DNA of 64,000 nt from Alphaproteobacteria bacterium HT1-32. GTDB taxonomy: Bacteria; Pseudomonadota; Alphaproteobacteria; Rhodospirillales; HT1-32. The stretch spans positions 124,001 through 188,000 of the forward strand of contig WJPL01000003.1 in the NCBI GenBank assembly GCA_009649675.1, written 5' to 3'. Numbering within the stretch: the first letter of the stretch is position 1; each line of letters opens with the position of its first letter. The translations under genes were made by a program, and so were the position numbers. Shown piece by piece: positions 18,988 through 28,707 of the stretch. Below the pieces are notes generated by a model. The model did no database searches. It saw only the letters and a list, made by a program, of their open reading frames with translations, and had not been told where the DNA came from.

Positions 18988-20232
18988 ATGTTCTCAGCCT
19001 TCGAGCGTATGGTCGCCATGCGTTATCTCCGGGCCCGCCGTCAGGAAGGGTTCATTTCGGTCATTGCCGGGTTTTCCCTGCTCGGGATTGCACTTGGCGT
19101 TGCCACACTGATCATCGTGCTTTCGGTTATGAATGGTTTTCGGGAAGAACTGTTGTCCCGGATTCTGGGTCTGAACGGACATCTCAACATCTACAGCGTC
19201 TCCGAACCGCTGACAGATTATGAAAATGTTGCGGCTCAGATCCGCGATACGAAGGGCGTCATAGCCGTTACCCCGACAGTCGAAGGCCAGATTCTTGCTG
19301 CCGGTCCACGGGGATCGACAGGGGCCCTGGTCCGGTCGATATCCCCGGAGAACCTGAAGGCGCGCAAGATCATCTCCGGTTCTGTTCCTCAATCCAGTCT
19401 TGATGCTTTCAAGGGGGATGATGCAATCCTCATCGGTGATCGCATGGCGCAGAAACTCGGGGTCTTTCCGGGCGACAAACTCAAGCTGATCTCCCCGAAG
19501 GGCAAGGCATCACCTTTCGGTACAGTCCCCCGGGTCCGGGCCTATACGGTGGTCGGTCTGTTCAGCGTCGGCATGTACGAATATGACTCGTCCTACATTT
19601 TCATGCCGCTCGAAGCTGGCCAGATATTCTTTCAGTATCCCGGTTCCGTTACCCATATCGAAGTGTTTGTCGAGAACCCTGACAAGATATTCCCGATTCA
19701 GGTCGATATCGGCGCGAAGACCGGCAGCAAGTATCAGACCCGTACCTGGCAGCAAAACAATTCCAGTTTTTTCAATGCATTACAGGTCGAACGTAATGTA
19801 ATGTTCCTGATCCTGACGCTGATCATTCTGGTCGCTGCCTTCAATATCATCTCCAGCCTCATCATGCTGGTGAAGGACAAGGGCAGGGACATCGCCATTC
19901 TGCGTACCATGGGGGCAACCCGGGGCATGATCATGCGGATCTTCCTGCTGTCCGGTGCCTCAATCGGCGTGACCGGCACAATTGCCGGCTTTGGTCTGGG
20001 CATGTTGTTCTGCCTCAACATCGACACCATCAAGCAATGGGTCGAAAAACTGAGCGGGGCGACCGTCTTCGACGCTGAAATCTATTTCCTGTCCCGGCTT
20101 CCGGCGAAGATAGACAGCAACGAGGTGATCATGGTGGTTGGCATGGCCCTCGCGCTGTCCTTCCTGGCGACCGTTTATCCGGCCTGGCGGGCGGCCCGCC
20201 TCGATCCGGTTGAGGCACTGCGTTATGAGTAA
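18988..20232 (+). CDS. lolC: lipoprotein-releasing ABC transporter permease (LolC/LolE family)
   Basis: A 414-residue inner-membrane permease that, with LolD, extracts lipoproteins for transfer to LolA. N-terminal helix at about 25-48, a large periplasmic MacB-like domain (about 50-265), then three C-terminal FtsX-type helices. The start [26 protein letters not shown] is typical. Only one permease gene is present next to lolD; alphaproteobacteria often have a single permease rather than a LolC/LolE pair, so the gene could equally be called lolE or lolF. Confidence 0.9.
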   Translation: MFSAFERMVAMRYLRARRQEGFISVIAGFSLLGIALGVATLIIVLSVMNGFREELLSRILGLNGHLNIYSVSEPLTDYENVAAQIRDTKGVIAVTPTVEGQILAAGPRGSTGALVRSISPENLKARKIISGSVPQSSLDAFKGDDAILIGDRMAQKLGVFPGDKLKLISPKGKASPFGTVPRVRAYTVVGLFSVGMYEYDSSYIFMPLEAGQIFFQYPGSVTHIEVFVENPDKIFPIQVDIGAKTGSKYQTRTWQQNNSSFFNALQVERNVMFLILTLIILVAAFNIISSLIMLVKDKGRDIAILRTMGATRGMIMRIFLLSGASIGVTGTIAGFGLGMLFCLNIDTIKQWVEKLSGATVFDAEIYFLSRLPAKIDSNEVIMVVGMALALSFLATVYPAWRAARLDPVEALRYE

Positions 20233-20905
20233 GGTTGCAGCCCTCCGGCTGGCAGATGTGCGCCGTACCTTTGAACAGGGCGGCGAACAGATCGAGGTAT
20301 TGCGGGGCGTCAATCTTGCCGTGCAATCCGGCGAGGTTGCAGCCCTGGTTGGCCCTTCCGGATCCGGCAAATCGACCCTGTTGCAGATAGCCGGTCTGCT
20401 GGAGCACCCGACATCCGGTGATGTCAATCTGTTCGGCGAGAACTGTAATGGTCTTGGCGACAACGCACGTACCGCCATCCGCCGCGCCCGGATTGGTTTT
20501 GTCTATCAGTATCACCACCTGCTGCCCGAGTTCACGGCGCTGGAGAATGTCATCATTCCGCAGATGATCGCCGGTGTTTCGCGCAAGAATGCGAAAGTCA
20601 GAGCAACAGAACTGCTGGAAATGATGGGGCTGTCGCATCGGATGGAACACCGTCCGGCACGGCTTTCCGGAGGGGAGCAGCAACGTGTCGCGATCTCCCG
20701 CGCACTGGCAAACAAGCCCGCCGTTCTGCTGGCTGACGAGCCGACAGGCAACCTTGACCCGGAAACGGCCGACAAGGTTTTTGCCGAACTTATGCGCCTC
20801 GTCCGGCATGAGAATGTCGGCGCCCTGATTGCCACCCATAACCCGGAACTTGCCAGCCGTATGGATCGCACGCTGATCCTGTCGGAAGGCCGCCTCGGCA
20901 ACTGA
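20225..20905 (+). CDS. lolD: lipoprotein-releasing system ATP-binding protein
   Basis: A 226-residue ABC ATPase. Walker [10 protein letters not shown] at residues 43-51, signature LSGGEQQR, Walker [13 protein letters not shown], and the H-loop ATHNPEL are all intact. The ATG at 20225 overlaps the permease stop by 8 bases and gives a normal N-terminus; the frame upstream lies wholly inside the permease gene. It partners the preceding permease. Confidence 0.95.
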   Translation: MSKVAALRLADVRRTFEQGGEQIEVLRGVNLAVQSGEVAALVGPSGSGKSTLLQIAGLLEHPTSGDVNLFGENCNGLGDNARTAIRRARIGFVYQYHHLLPEFTALENVIIPQMIAGVSRKNAKVRATELLEMMGLSHRMEHRPARLSGGEQQRVAISRALANKPAVLLADEPTGNLDPETADKVFAELMRLVRHENVGALIATHNPELASRMDRTLILSEGRLGN

Positions 20906-20915
20906 CAGCGATTAT

Positions 20916-20940
20916 CTGTGGATAACTGACCTATCCACAG
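20916..20940. promoter_or_regulatory. inverted pair of DnaA-box-like sites upstream of dnaE
   Basis: TGTGGATAA at 20917-20925 is the reverse complement of the consensus DnaA box TTATCCACA; CTATCCACA at 20931-20939 differs from it at one base. Together CTGTGGATA / TATCCACAG form a perfect 9-bp dyad with a 7-base spacer, 99-123 bases before the dnaE start. Binding by DnaA is inference; a stem-loop at the 3' end of the lolD message is the alternative. Confidence 0.5.
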
Positions 20941-20990
20941 GCCACAGTGCTGACAGATAAAAGCCAGTATGAGACTGTCCGGATATCGGA

Positions 20991-21015
20991 ACCCACCCCG
21001 GGACGCGGGGTGGGT
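20991..21015 (+). other. GC-rich hairpin in the dnaE leader
   Basis: Perfect 10-bp stem ACCCACCCCG (20991-21000) / CGGGGTGGGT (21006-21015) with loop GGACG, ending 23 bases before the dnaE ATG. No U-run follows, so a simple intrinsic terminator is unlikely. It may affect dnaE translation or message stability. Confidence 0.55.
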
Positions 21016-21038
21016 GGAGAGCATCGGGACCCGGTTTT

Positions 21039-24000
21039 ATGACAGACGCATCCTTCATCCATCTTCGGCTTCACAGCGCCTATTCCCTGTCGGAAGGGGC
21101 GATCAGAATTGATCAGCCGAAGAAGGGGGATGCGGAAATCGTTGAGCTTTGCCGTCAGCATAATATGCCGGCGGTGGGCCTGACCGACACCAACAACCTG
21201 TTCGGCTCCCTCGCATTCTCACAGGTCTGCTCCGGGGCTGGCATCCAGCCTGTAATGGGGTGTCAGCTCAACATCACGCCACCGGCTGACCGGGCCAGCG
21301 GACGGGCTAATCACCGGCTTGACCCGGATCAGGTTGTCCTGCTGGTTCAGAACGAGAATGGCTGGGAAAATTTGCTGAAACTGGTCAGTCATGCCCATCT
21401 TGAATCAGAGGGCATGTCCTCGCCGCAGGTCAGCATGGCGGAACTGCTGAAATATAATGAAGGGCTTTTGCTGTTCACCGGCGGGCCGCAGGGACCGGTT
21501 GGCCGCTATCTGCTCGACAACCGGATCGACCCGGCACGGGCAATGATGCAACAGCTTCACGACGTGTACAGTGACCGGCTGTATGTCGAACTGATGCGCC
21601 ACGGGCTGGATGACGAGAACCGGATAGAGCAGGGGCTGGTTGATCTGGCCTACGATATGAATATCCCGCTGATCGCCACAAACGACTGCTATTTCGGCCC
21701 GGAAGATATGTACGAGGCGCATGACGCGCTGCTCTGCATCGCCAATTCAACCTATGTTGATGAGCAGAAGCGCCGCAGGGTAACTGCAAACCACAGGTTC
21801 CGCTCGGCAGAGGAAATGACGGCGGTGTTTGAGGATCTGCCGGAAGCCGTCATGAATACCGTCACGGTCGCCCGCCGCTGCGCCTTCATGGTCGAGAAAC
21901 GGGCGCCTATCCTGCCCAGCTTTCCGACCGTCGCAGGCCGTACAGAGGCTGAGGAACTGCGGGCAAGAGCGCATGACGGCCTCGACCGCAGGCTTGAGCG
22001 CCAGGTCCTGACGCCCGAAATGTCGGACGAAGAAAAATCAGTAAAAACAAAAGAGTACAAAGACAGGCTCGACTTCGAGCTGAACGTTATCATCCAGATG
22101 GATTTCCCCGGCTACTTCCTCATCGTTGCCGAATTCATCCAGTGGGCAAAGGATCACGGCATTCCCGTTGGTCCCGGTCGTGGTTCCGGTGCCGGCTCTG
22201 TTGTCGCCTGGTCGCTGACTATTACCGATCTGGATCCTCTGGAATTCGGTCTGCTGTTCGAGCGGTTCCTTAATCCGGAACGTGTGTCCATGCCTGATTT
22301 TGATATCGATTTCTGTCAGGACCACCGTGACAAGGTCATCACCCATGTACAGGAACTGTACGGACGTGACCGTGTTGCGCAGATCATCACCTTCGGAAAG
22401 CTGCAGGCACGCGCCGTCCTGCGTGATGTCGGGCGCGTGTTGCAGATGCCTTATGGTCAGGTCGACAAGCTCTGCAAGATGGTGCCGAACAACCCGGCCA
22501 AGCCAACTCCGCTTTCTGTTGCCGTCAAGGAAGAGGCCGGACTGCGGCATGCCCGTGAAGACGACGAACGAGTAGGGCGGCTGATCGATATCGCCCTGAA
22601 GCTGGAAGGGCTTTACCGTCATGCTTCAACCCATGCCGCCGGTGTGGTGATCGGCGACCGGCCGCTCGATGAACTGGTCCCGCTTTATCGCGATCCGCGT
22701 TCGGATATGCCGGTAACCCAGTATTCCATGAAACATGTCGAATCCGTCGGGCTGGTGAAATTCGACTTCCTTGGCCTGAAAACCCTGACCGTTGTGGAAA
22801 CCGCCCGCAAACTGACTGCACAAAGCGGTACCGATATCGATCTTGAAACTCTGGCACTGGATGACAGGGCCAGTTTCGAGATGCTCGGCAAAGCCGACTC
22901 GACCGGCGTCTTCCAGCTTGAAAGCTCGGGCATGCGGGATGTTCTGCGGAAGATGAAACCCGACAGCGTGGAAGACCTGATCGCGCTTGTTGCCCTCTAT
23001 CGTCCCGGCCCGATGGAAAACATTCCCCGGTATATCGAATGCAAGCACGGGCGCGAGCAGCCCGAATATCTGCATGAGCTGCTGAAACCGATTCTGGAAG
23101 AGACCTTCGGCGTCGTCATCTATCAGGAACAGGTGATGGAAATCGCCAAGTCTCTGGCAGGCTATACCCTCGGTGGTGCTGATTTGCTGCGTCGGGCAAT
23201 GGGTAAGAAGATCGCCGAGGAAATGGCGCAGCAACGCCAGATTTTTGTTGAGGGAGCCGCAAAGAACGGCCTTTCGGCAGACCTCGCAAACCAGATCTTC
23301 GATTATGTCGACAAGTTTGCCGGCTATGGGTTCAACAAAAGCCATGCGGCCTGCTATGCGCTGATCGCCTACCAGACCGCCTATCTGAAGGCTAATCACC
23401 CGGTTGAATTTTTCGCCGCCTCCATGACCCTTGATATGGGGAATACCGAGAAACTTTCCTCCTTCCGGCAGGAGTTGCAGAAATCCGGTCTGGGCCTGTT
23501 ACCACCCGATATCAACCATTCGGAAGCCGACTTCTCTGTTGATAACGGCGCGGTTCGCTATGCTCTGGCGGCGATCCGTAATGTCGGGCATGTCGCGGTC
23601 GAAGGGATTGTCCGTGAGCGCAAGGCGAATGGCCCGTTCCGGTCGCTGGCCGACTTCGCCGGACGGATTGACAGCAAGTCGATCAACAAACGGATGATGG
23701 AAAATCTGGTCCGGGCAGGGGCCTTTGACGGGCTTGAACCAAACCGGGCGCGCCTGCTGTCCGGCCTTGATATGGTGATGGCCTACGCAAACCGGGCCGC
23801 CTCCGAGCGGGACAGCGGTCAGGTCAGCCTGTTTGGCGGCGGTGACGTGTCGGAAGAACCCCTGATGCTGCCCGATGCAGGTGACTGGTCGCCCATGGAA
23901 CGGCTGAACGAAGAATTCTCGGCCATCGGTTTTTACCTGTCCGCACATCCGCTCGATATGTATGGCCCGACATTGCAGCGCCTCAAGGTCAAAACCATCG

Positions 24001-24521
24001 CTGAAGTTCCGGCCTATATCCGCACCTCCACATCCGGGACCCGTATCAATCTGGCCGGTGTCGTTTCCGGGCGTCAGGAGCGAACATCTGCCAAAGGGAA
24101 CCGTTTTGCTTTCATCCAGATGTCAGATGCAACCGGTGTGTTTGAACTGACCGCCTTTTCGGAAGTTCTGGCAGGTGCCCGTGAGCATCTGGACAGTGGC
24201 CGCCCGCTGATGGTCACGGCAGATGCCCAGCTTGAAGGGGATGGCGTGCGGCTGACTGCCCAGCATTTCCAGATTCTTGACGAGGCGGCCAAGAATGTAT
24301 CGGTTGGCCTGACCATTTATCTTGATGATCCGGGACCGGTGGAAGATGTGAAATCCCTGCTGGAACGGGTTGGCAGGGGCAGTGGCGAAGTCACGGTAAT
24401 TTCCAGAATAGCCATGGACCGTGAAGTCTCGATCCGGCTGTCAAACCGTTACAAGCTGAACATGGAAGCTGCGAGTGCCGTCAAGTCGCTGCCCGGCGTT
24501 GTGGATGCTCAGGTCATTTAA
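21039..24521 (+). CDS. dnaE: DNA polymerase III subunit alpha
   Basis: A 1160-residue replicative polymerase. N-terminal PHP domain (FIHLRLHSAYSLSEGA, about residues 6-21), then the polymerase core with GPGRGSGAGSVVAW and PDFDIDF, where D422 and D424 are the expected catalytic aspartates (P419 begins the motif), a helix-hairpin-helix region, and an OB-fold near 990-1075 (INLAGVVSGRQER). Length fits DnaE1, the main polymerase, not the shorter ImuB-linked DnaE2. The start lacks a strong Shine-Dalgarno sequence. Confidence 0.97.
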   Translation: MTDASFIHLRLHSAYSLSEGAIRIDQPKKGDAEIVELCRQHNMPAVGLTDTNNLFGSLAFSQVCSGAGIQPVMGCQLNITPPADRASGRANHRLDPDQVVLLVQNENGWENLLKLVSHAHLESEGMSSPQVSMAELLKYNEGLLLFTGGPQGPVGRYLLDNRIDPARAMMQQLHDVYSDRLYVELMRHGLDDENRIEQGLVDLAYDMNIPLIATNDCYFGPEDMYEAHDALLCIANSTYVDEQKRRRVTANHRFRSAEEMTAVFEDLPEAVMNTVTVARRCAFMVEKRAPILPSFPTVAGRTEAEELRARAHDGLDRRLERQVLTPEMSDEEKSVKTKEYKDRLDFELNVIIQMDFPGYFLIVAEFIQWAKDHGIPVGPGRGSGAGSVVAWSLTITDLDPLEFGLLFERFLNPERVSMPDFDIDFCQDHRDKVITHVQELYGRDRVAQIITFGKLQARAVLRDVGRVLQMPYGQVDKLCKMVPNNPAKPTPLSVAVKEEAGLRHAREDDERVGRLIDIALKLEGLYRHASTHAAGVVIGDRPLDELVPLYRDPRSDMPVTQYSMKHVESVGLVKFDFLGLKTLTVVETARKLTAQSGTDIDLETLALDDRASFEMLGKADSTGVFQLESSGMRDVLRKMKPDSVEDLIALVALYRPGPMENIPRYIECKHGREQPEYLHELLKPILEETFGVVIYQEQVMEIAKSLAGYTLGGADLLRRAMGKKIAEEMAQQRQIFVEGAAKNGLSADLANQIFDYVDKFAGYGFNKSHAACYALIAYQTAYLKANHPVEFFAASMTLDMGNTEKLSSFRQELQKSGLGLLPPDINHSEADFSVDNGAVRYALAAIRNVGHVAVEGIVRERKANGPFRSLADFAGRIDSKSINKRMMENLVRAGAFDGLEPNRARLLSGLDMVMAYANRAASERDSGQVSLFGGGDVSEEPLMLPDAGDWSPMERLNEEFSAIGFYLSAHPLDMYGPTLQRLKVKTIAEVPAYIRTSTSGTRINLAGVVSGRQERTSAKGNRFAFIQMSDATGVFELTAFSEVLAGAREHLDSGRPLMVTADAQLEGDGVRLTAQHFQILDEAAKNVSVGLTIYLDDPGPVEDVKSLLERVGRGSGEVTVISRIAMDREVSIRLSNRYKLNMEAASAVKSLPGVVDAQVI

Positions 24522-24546
24522 TCGGTTCCTGATTACACATTATCCC

Positions 24547-24575
24547 TTGCACTCCGCCGGTTCAGCCCGTATTAG
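24547..24575 (+). promoter_or_regulatory. sigma70-type promoter for rpsB-tsf
   Basis: TTGCAC at 24547-24552, a 17-base spacer, and TATTAG at 24570-24575. It lies after the dnaE stop and leaves a leader of about 105 bases before rpsB, long enough for S2-type autoregulation as known in other bacteria, although I did not identify a specific leader structure. Confidence 0.6.
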
Positions 24576-24688
24576 CCGCTCATAAATTCACACGCAGGCA
24601 TAGGGAACGTCGTGTTGGCGCGCCCTGTCCGGTCCGATCACAAGTCGGCGACAGTCTGCGGAGGACAAACCGGAGAGAGGATAAGACG

Positions 24689-25534
24689 ATGGCGCTTCCC
24701 GCGTTCACGATGCGTCAGCTTTTGGAAGCTGGTGTTCACTTTGGTCACAGCACACGCCGCTGGAACCCGAAAATGGCCCCCTACCTGTTCGGGGACCGCA
24801 ACAACATTCACATCATCGATCTGCAGCAGACCGTACCGATGCTTTATCGTGCGATGCAGGCAGTTCGCGACATCGTGTCCCGCAATGGCCGCGTGCTGTT
24901 CGTCGGCACGAAGCGCCAGGCAGCCGGCCTTGTCGCCGAGACCGCAGGCAAATGCGGCCAGTACTACGTCAATCACCGCTGGCTTGGCGGCATGATGACC
25001 AACTGGAAGACAATTTCGAATTCCATCCGCCGCCTTAAAGAACTGGAAGAGCAGCTTGGAGACGGAGGTAGTGAAGTCACCGGCCTGACCAAGAAAGAAC
25101 TGCTGGTTCTGACCCGCGAGAAGGAAAAGCTGGATCGCGCACTTGGCGGTATTAAGGACATGGGAGGTCTGCCGGATATTCTGGTCATCATCGATACCAA
25201 CAAGGAAGACATCGCCGTCATGGAAGCCCGCAAGCTGGGTATTCCGGTCGTGGCCGTTGTCGACAGCAACAGCAACCCGGAAGGTATCGATTTCCCGATC
25301 CCGGGTAACGACGATGCACTCCGTGCCATCGCGCTGTATTGCGACCTTATTGCCGGTTCCGTCCTCGACGGTCTGACCACTGAACTCGCTGCCTCTGGCG
25401 TCGATGTCGGTGCGTCGGAAGAAGCTCCGGTTGAGATCATTCCGGAAGTGCTGGAAGAAGCAGCCGCCGCTGAAGCTGCTCCTGCAGCACCGGAAGCTGA
25501 AGCCGCTCCTGCTGAAGAGAAGCCGGCAAGCTGA
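24689..25534 (+). CDS. rpsB: 30S ribosomal protein S2
   Basis: A 281-residue ribosomal protein. Family signatures are seen at the N-terminus ([20 protein letters not shown]) and in the middle ([27 protein letters not shown]). The last ~45 residues are an Ala/Glu/Pro-rich tail ([20 protein letters not shown]...), an extension common in alphaproteobacterial S2. GAGAGGATAAGACG precedes the ATG. Tsf follows after 69 bases that include a strong hairpin. Confidence 0.97.
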   Translation: MALPAFTMRQLLEAGVHFGHSTRRWNPKMAPYLFGDRNNIHIIDLQQTVPMLYRAMQAVRDIVSRNGRVLFVGTKRQAAGLVAETAGKCGQYYVNHRWLGGMMTNWKTISNSIRRLKELEEQLGDGGSEVTGLTKKELLVLTREKEKLDRALGGIKDMGGLPDILVIIDTNKEDIAVMEARKLGIPVVAVVDSNSNPEGIDFPIPGNDDALRAIALYCDLIAGSVLDGLTTELAASGVDVGASEEAPVEIIPEVLEEAAAAEAAPAAPEAEAAPAEEKPAS

Positions 25535-25544
25535 GATTGAGTGT

Positions 25545-25568
25545 CATGGCGGCGTAACAGCCGCCATG
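25545..25568 (+). other. intercistronic hairpin between rpsB and tsf
   Basis: Perfect 9-bp stem CATGGCGGC (25545-25553) / GCCGCCATG (25560-25568), loop GTAACA, with no U-run after it. It could be a partial terminator, an RNase site or a 3'-end stabiliser that sets the rpsB:tsf ratio; which of these is inference. Confidence 0.5.
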
Positions 25569-25603
25569 TATCCCGACAAAGATACAGAGAACGGAGACTT
25601 ATT

Positions 25604-26530
25604 ATGGCTGCTGTGACCGCACAGCTTGTAAAGCAACTGCGCGAATCAACCGGCGCAGGGATGATGGACTGCAAAAAGGCCCTGAACGAAACCGATGGTG
25701 ATTTTGAAGCTGCCGTTGACTGGCTTCGCACCAAGGGTCTTGCTGCTGCTGCCAAAAAGGCTGGCCGCGTTGCATCTGAAGGCCTGGTCGCAGTGGCGAC
25801 GGAAGGTAACAAGGGCGCTGTTGTCGAAATCAACTCTGAAACCGACTTCGTGGCCCGTAATGCAGACTTCCAGAAGTTTGCTGCCAATGTTGCTGACGTT
25901 GCCCTGAATGCCGGCGAAGGCCTTGATGATGTTGCTGCTGCTGACTATCCCGGTTCGGGCAAGTCGGTTGCCGGTACGCTGACCGACCTGATTGCCGTGA
26001 TTGGCGAAAACATGACCTTCCGCCGTACGGCCTCAATCTCGGTTGAGAACGGCGTTGTTGCGAATTACGTCCATGGTGCAGTGGCACCGGGCCTCGGCAA
26101 AATCGGTGTTCTGGTTGCTCTTGAATCAACCGGCGACGCTGACAAGCTGCAGGAACTTGGCAAACAGCTGGCAATGCATATTGCTGCTGCCAAGCCGGAA
26201 TCGGTCAGCCGTGACGACCTCGACCCGGCACTTCTGACGCGTGAGCGTGAAGTACTGTCCGAACAGGCCCGTGAAAGCGGCAAGCCTGCTGAAATCATCG
26301 ACAAGATGGTCGAAGGCCGTATTCGCAAATATTACGAAGAAGTCTGCCTTCTGGACCAGACCTTCGTCATCGACGGCGAAACCAAGGTAAGCAACGCTGT
26401 TGAAGCTGCTGCCAAGGATGCTGGCGGCGCAATCAAGGTTGCCGGCTTCATCCGATTCGCCCTTGGCGAAGGCGTTGAGAAAAAAGAAGAGGACTTTGCA
26501 GCTGAAGTGGCTGCAACCCTTAAAGGCTAA
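25604..26530 (+). CDS. tsf: elongation factor Ts
   Basis: A 308-residue guanine-nucleotide exchange factor for EF-Tu. N-terminal UBA-like domain with [16 protein letters not shown] (residues ~11-26), the core with SETDFVARN (around residue 80) that contacts EF-Tu, and two dimerisation subdomains. The ATG at 25604 is preceded by AACGGAGACTTATT, a good ribosome site; the 21 upstream in-frame codons cross the intercistronic hairpin and look non-coding. Confidence 0.97.
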   Translation: MAAVTAQLVKQLRESTGAGMMDCKKALNETDGDFEAAVDWLRTKGLAAAAKKAGRVASEGLVAVATEGNKGAVVEINSETDFVARNADFQKFAANVADVALNAGEGLDDVAAADYPGSGKSVAGTLTDLIAVIGENMTFRRTASISVENGVVANYVHGAVAPGLGKIGVLVALESTGDADKLQELGKQLAMHIAAAKPESVSRDDLDPALLTREREVLSEQARESGKPAEIIDKMVEGRIRKYYEEVCLLDQTFVIDGETKVSNAVEAAAKDAGGAIKVAGFIRFALGEGVEKKEEDFAAEVAATLKG

Positions 26531-26588
26531 TCACCTGAATTCCGCCATTTTTTGCGGTTCTTTATGAACGGCAAGGCGGCATGTGACC

Positions 26589-26623
26589 AAAGGCGGCGGT
26601 TGGTGTATCATCCGCCGCCTTTT
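26589..26623 (+). terminator. intrinsic terminator after tsf
   Basis: 11-bp stem AAAGGCGGCGG (26589-26599) / CCGCCGCCTTT (26612-26622) with a 12-base loop, continued as TTTTCTAT. It lies 58 bases after the tsf stop and 47 bases before pyrH, so the rpsB-tsf transcript probably ends or is attenuated here. Confidence 0.75.
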
Positions 26624-26669
26624 CTATGGGCAAATGATCTAACCAGAAAATCGCGGGCAACAGCGCATC

Positions 26670-27407
26670 ATGACAGCAGAAAAACCAGCCTATAAACGTG
26701 TTCTCCTGAAGCTCTCCGGTGAAGGCCTCATGGGGTCCCGGGAATATGGTCTGGACCCGCAGACCGTCGGCCGCATTGCCGATGAAATCAAGGCCGTCAC
26801 CGAGAGTGGCACCGAAGTTTGTGTCGTCATTGGCGGCGGCAATATCTTCCGTGGCGTCTCCGGTGCTGCGGCAGGAATGGAACGTGCCTCGGCCGACTAT
26901 ATGGGCATGCTGGCAACCATCATCAACGCACTCGCCATGCAGAACGCGCTTGAACAGCGCGATGTCCAGACCCGCGTGCAGTCTGCCATTCCGATGGCCA
27001 CGGTCAGCGAGCCCTATATCCGTCGCCGGGCGATCCGGCATATGGAAAAGGGACGGGTTGTTATTTTCGGCGCCGGTACCGGCAATCCGTTTTTCACAAC
27101 AGACTCTGCCGCTGCTCTGCGCGCTGCTGAAATGAACTGCAATGCGCTGCTAAAAGGAACACAGGTTGATGGTGTCTATGACTCCGACCCGAAAACCAAC
27201 CCGGCTGCCAAACGCTTCGACTCTCTGACCTATCGGGATGTTCTGGCGCAGGACCTTAAAGTTATGGACGCCTCAGCAATTTCACTGGCGCGAGAGAACC
27301 GTATCCCCATACTTGTCTTCTCAATTCACGAAACTGGCTCTTTCTCCCGTGTGTTAAGGGGTGAAGGCAAGTTCACGATCATTACGGAGGAAAACGACCT
27401 TGGCTGA
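26670..27407 (+). CDS. pyrH: UMP kinase
   Basis: A 245-residue amino-acid-kinase-fold enzyme that phosphorylates UMP to UDP. Seen: [14 protein letters not shown] at the N-terminus, GGGNIFRG (residues ~52-59), and the [15 protein letters not shown] segment ([13 protein letters not shown]). Length is the usual one. Its 3' end overlaps frr by 8 bases; the frr ribosome site lies inside the last codons of pyrH. Confidence 0.96.
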   Translation: MTAEKPAYKRVLLKLSGEGLMGSREYGLDPQTVGRIADEIKAVTESGTEVCVVIGGGNIFRGVSGAAAGMERASADYMGMLATIINALAMQNALEQRDVQTRVQSAIPMATVSEPYIRRRAIRHMEKGRVVIFGAGTGNPFFTTDSAAALRAAEMNCNALLKGTQVDGVYDSDPKTNPAAKRFDSLTYRDVLAQDLKVMDASAISLARENRIPILVFSIHETGSFSRVLRGEGKFTIITEENDLG

Positions 27408-27963
27408 TATTGGTAGTATCAAGAAAGACCTCGAACGCCGGATGAAGGGCGCTGTTGAGGTTTTGCAACAGGAATTCGGCGGACTGCGAACCGGTCGTGC
27501 CTCGACCAGTCTGCTGGAACCGGTCCAGGTCATGGCCTATGGCTCCCCTATGCCGCTCAATCAGGTCGGCTCCATCAGCGTGCCGGAACCGCGGATGTTG
27601 TCGGTTCAGGTATGGGACAAATCCATGGTCGGAGCTGTTGAGAAGGCGATCCGGGATGCGGGCCTTGGCCTCAACCCTGCCAGTGATGGCACCCTTGTGC
27701 GTATTCCGATCCCGGCCCTCAATGAAGAACGGCGCCAGGAACTGAGCAAAATTGCCGGAAAATATGCCGAAGAAGCGCGGATTTCAGTCCGTAATGTCCG
27801 TCGCAGCGGCATGGACAATCTGAAGGCACTGGAAAAAGACGGTGAAATTTCGCAGGACGAGCAGCGCGGCTGGGAAAAAACAGTCCAGGACCTGACGGAT
27901 GTCTACATCAAGGAAATTGATGAGACGCTCGATGCCAAAGAAGCGGAGATCATGCAGGTCTGA
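27400..27963 (+). CDS. frr: ribosome-recycling factor
   Basis: A 187-residue factor that splits post-termination ribosomes together with EF-G. The three-helix bundle motifs are clear: [11 protein letters not shown] and RKIAKIAG-like [21 protein letters not shown] followed by KDGEISQDE. The start is TTG at 27400, with GGAGG (27386-27390) 9 bases upstream, giving the family N-terminus [15 protein letters not shown]. An ATG at 27361 in the same frame would add 13 residues inside pyrH and was rejected. Confidence 0.95.
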   Translation: MADIGSIKKDLERRMKGAVEVLQQEFGGLRTGRASTSLLEPVQVMAYGSPMPLNQVGSISVPEPRMLSVQVWDKSMVGAVEKAIRDAGLGLNPASDGTLVRIPIPALNEERRQELSKIAGKYAEEARISVRNVRRSGMDNLKALEKDGEISQDEQRGWEKTVQDLTDVYIKEIDETLDAKEAEIMQV

Positions 27964-27966
27964 GCA

Positions 27967-28707
27967 ATGCTGGAGCCATCCCTACAGACAGCCGGCCCGG
28001 CCCAGCCGCCCCAGCATGTTGCCATCATCATGGATGGCAACGGTCGCTGGGCCAAGCAGCGCGGGCTACCACGAACTGCCGGCCACCGTCAGGGGGCTGA
28101 GGCTGTTCGCAAAGTCTTGCGGGCTGCTGTCGATGCCGGAATTTCCTATCTGACGCTCTACAGCTTTTCGAGCGAGAACTGGTCACGTCCGCTCGAAGAG
28201 GTTCGTGACCTCATGGGGCTGCTGAAGCTTTATCTGCGTTCGGAAATATCCGAACTCAATGCCAATGGCATCCGCATCAGGGTCATCGGGCAGCGCGAGC
28301 GCCTGTCACGCGACATCAACGACCTCATTGATCAGGCCGAGCGTACCACAGCCGGCAATGTCAGGATGACCCTTGTTCTTGCCCTCAGCTATGGCGGACG
28401 ACAGGAAATAACCGAAGCCACACGCAAAATTGCCAAGTCTGTTCAGGCCGGGGAGCTAAAGCCCGAAGACATCACGCCGGAAATGATCGCCGGGCATCTG
28501 GACAGCCATGATATTCCGGACCCCGACCTGGTGATCCGAACGAGCGGGGAACAGCGTCTCAGCAACTTCCTGCCCTGGCAGACCGCTTATTCAGAACTGG
28601 TATTCACGGATCGTCTGTGGCCCGACTTTTCACGCGAAGACCTTGAGGCTGCGGTTATGGAATACTCAAAACGCGAGCGACGTTTTGGAACGACAGGTCC
28701 GGTGTGA
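27967..28707 (+). CDS. uppS: isoprenyl transferase (undecaprenyl diphosphate synthase)
   Basis: A 246-residue cis-prenyltransferase making the C55 carrier lipid for peptidoglycan and O-antigen. Seen: [17 protein letters not shown] with the catalytic Asp23, the [10 protein letters not shown] segment, [12 protein letters not shown] and the C-terminal [15 protein letters not shown] / [14 protein letters not shown] motifs. It begins 3 bases after frr and overlaps cdsA by 4 bases (GTGA). Confidence 0.96.
   Translation: MLEPSLQTAGPAQPPQHVAIIMDGNGRWAKQRGLPRTAGHRQGAEAVRKVLRAAVDAGISYLTLYSFSSENWSRPLEEVRDLMGLLKLYLRSEISELNANGIRIRVIGQRERLSRDINDLIDQAERTTAGNVRMTLVLALSYGGRQEITEATRKIAKSVQAGELKPEDITPEMIAGHLDSHDIPDPDLVIRTSGEQRLSNFLPWQTAYSELVFTDRLWPDFSREDLEAAVMEYSKRERRFGTTGPV

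Noticed and set aside
22626-23399. 257-codon minus-strand open frame opposite dnaE
   Set aside because: Antisense shadow of the conserved polymerase core; no family resemblance and no ribosome site.
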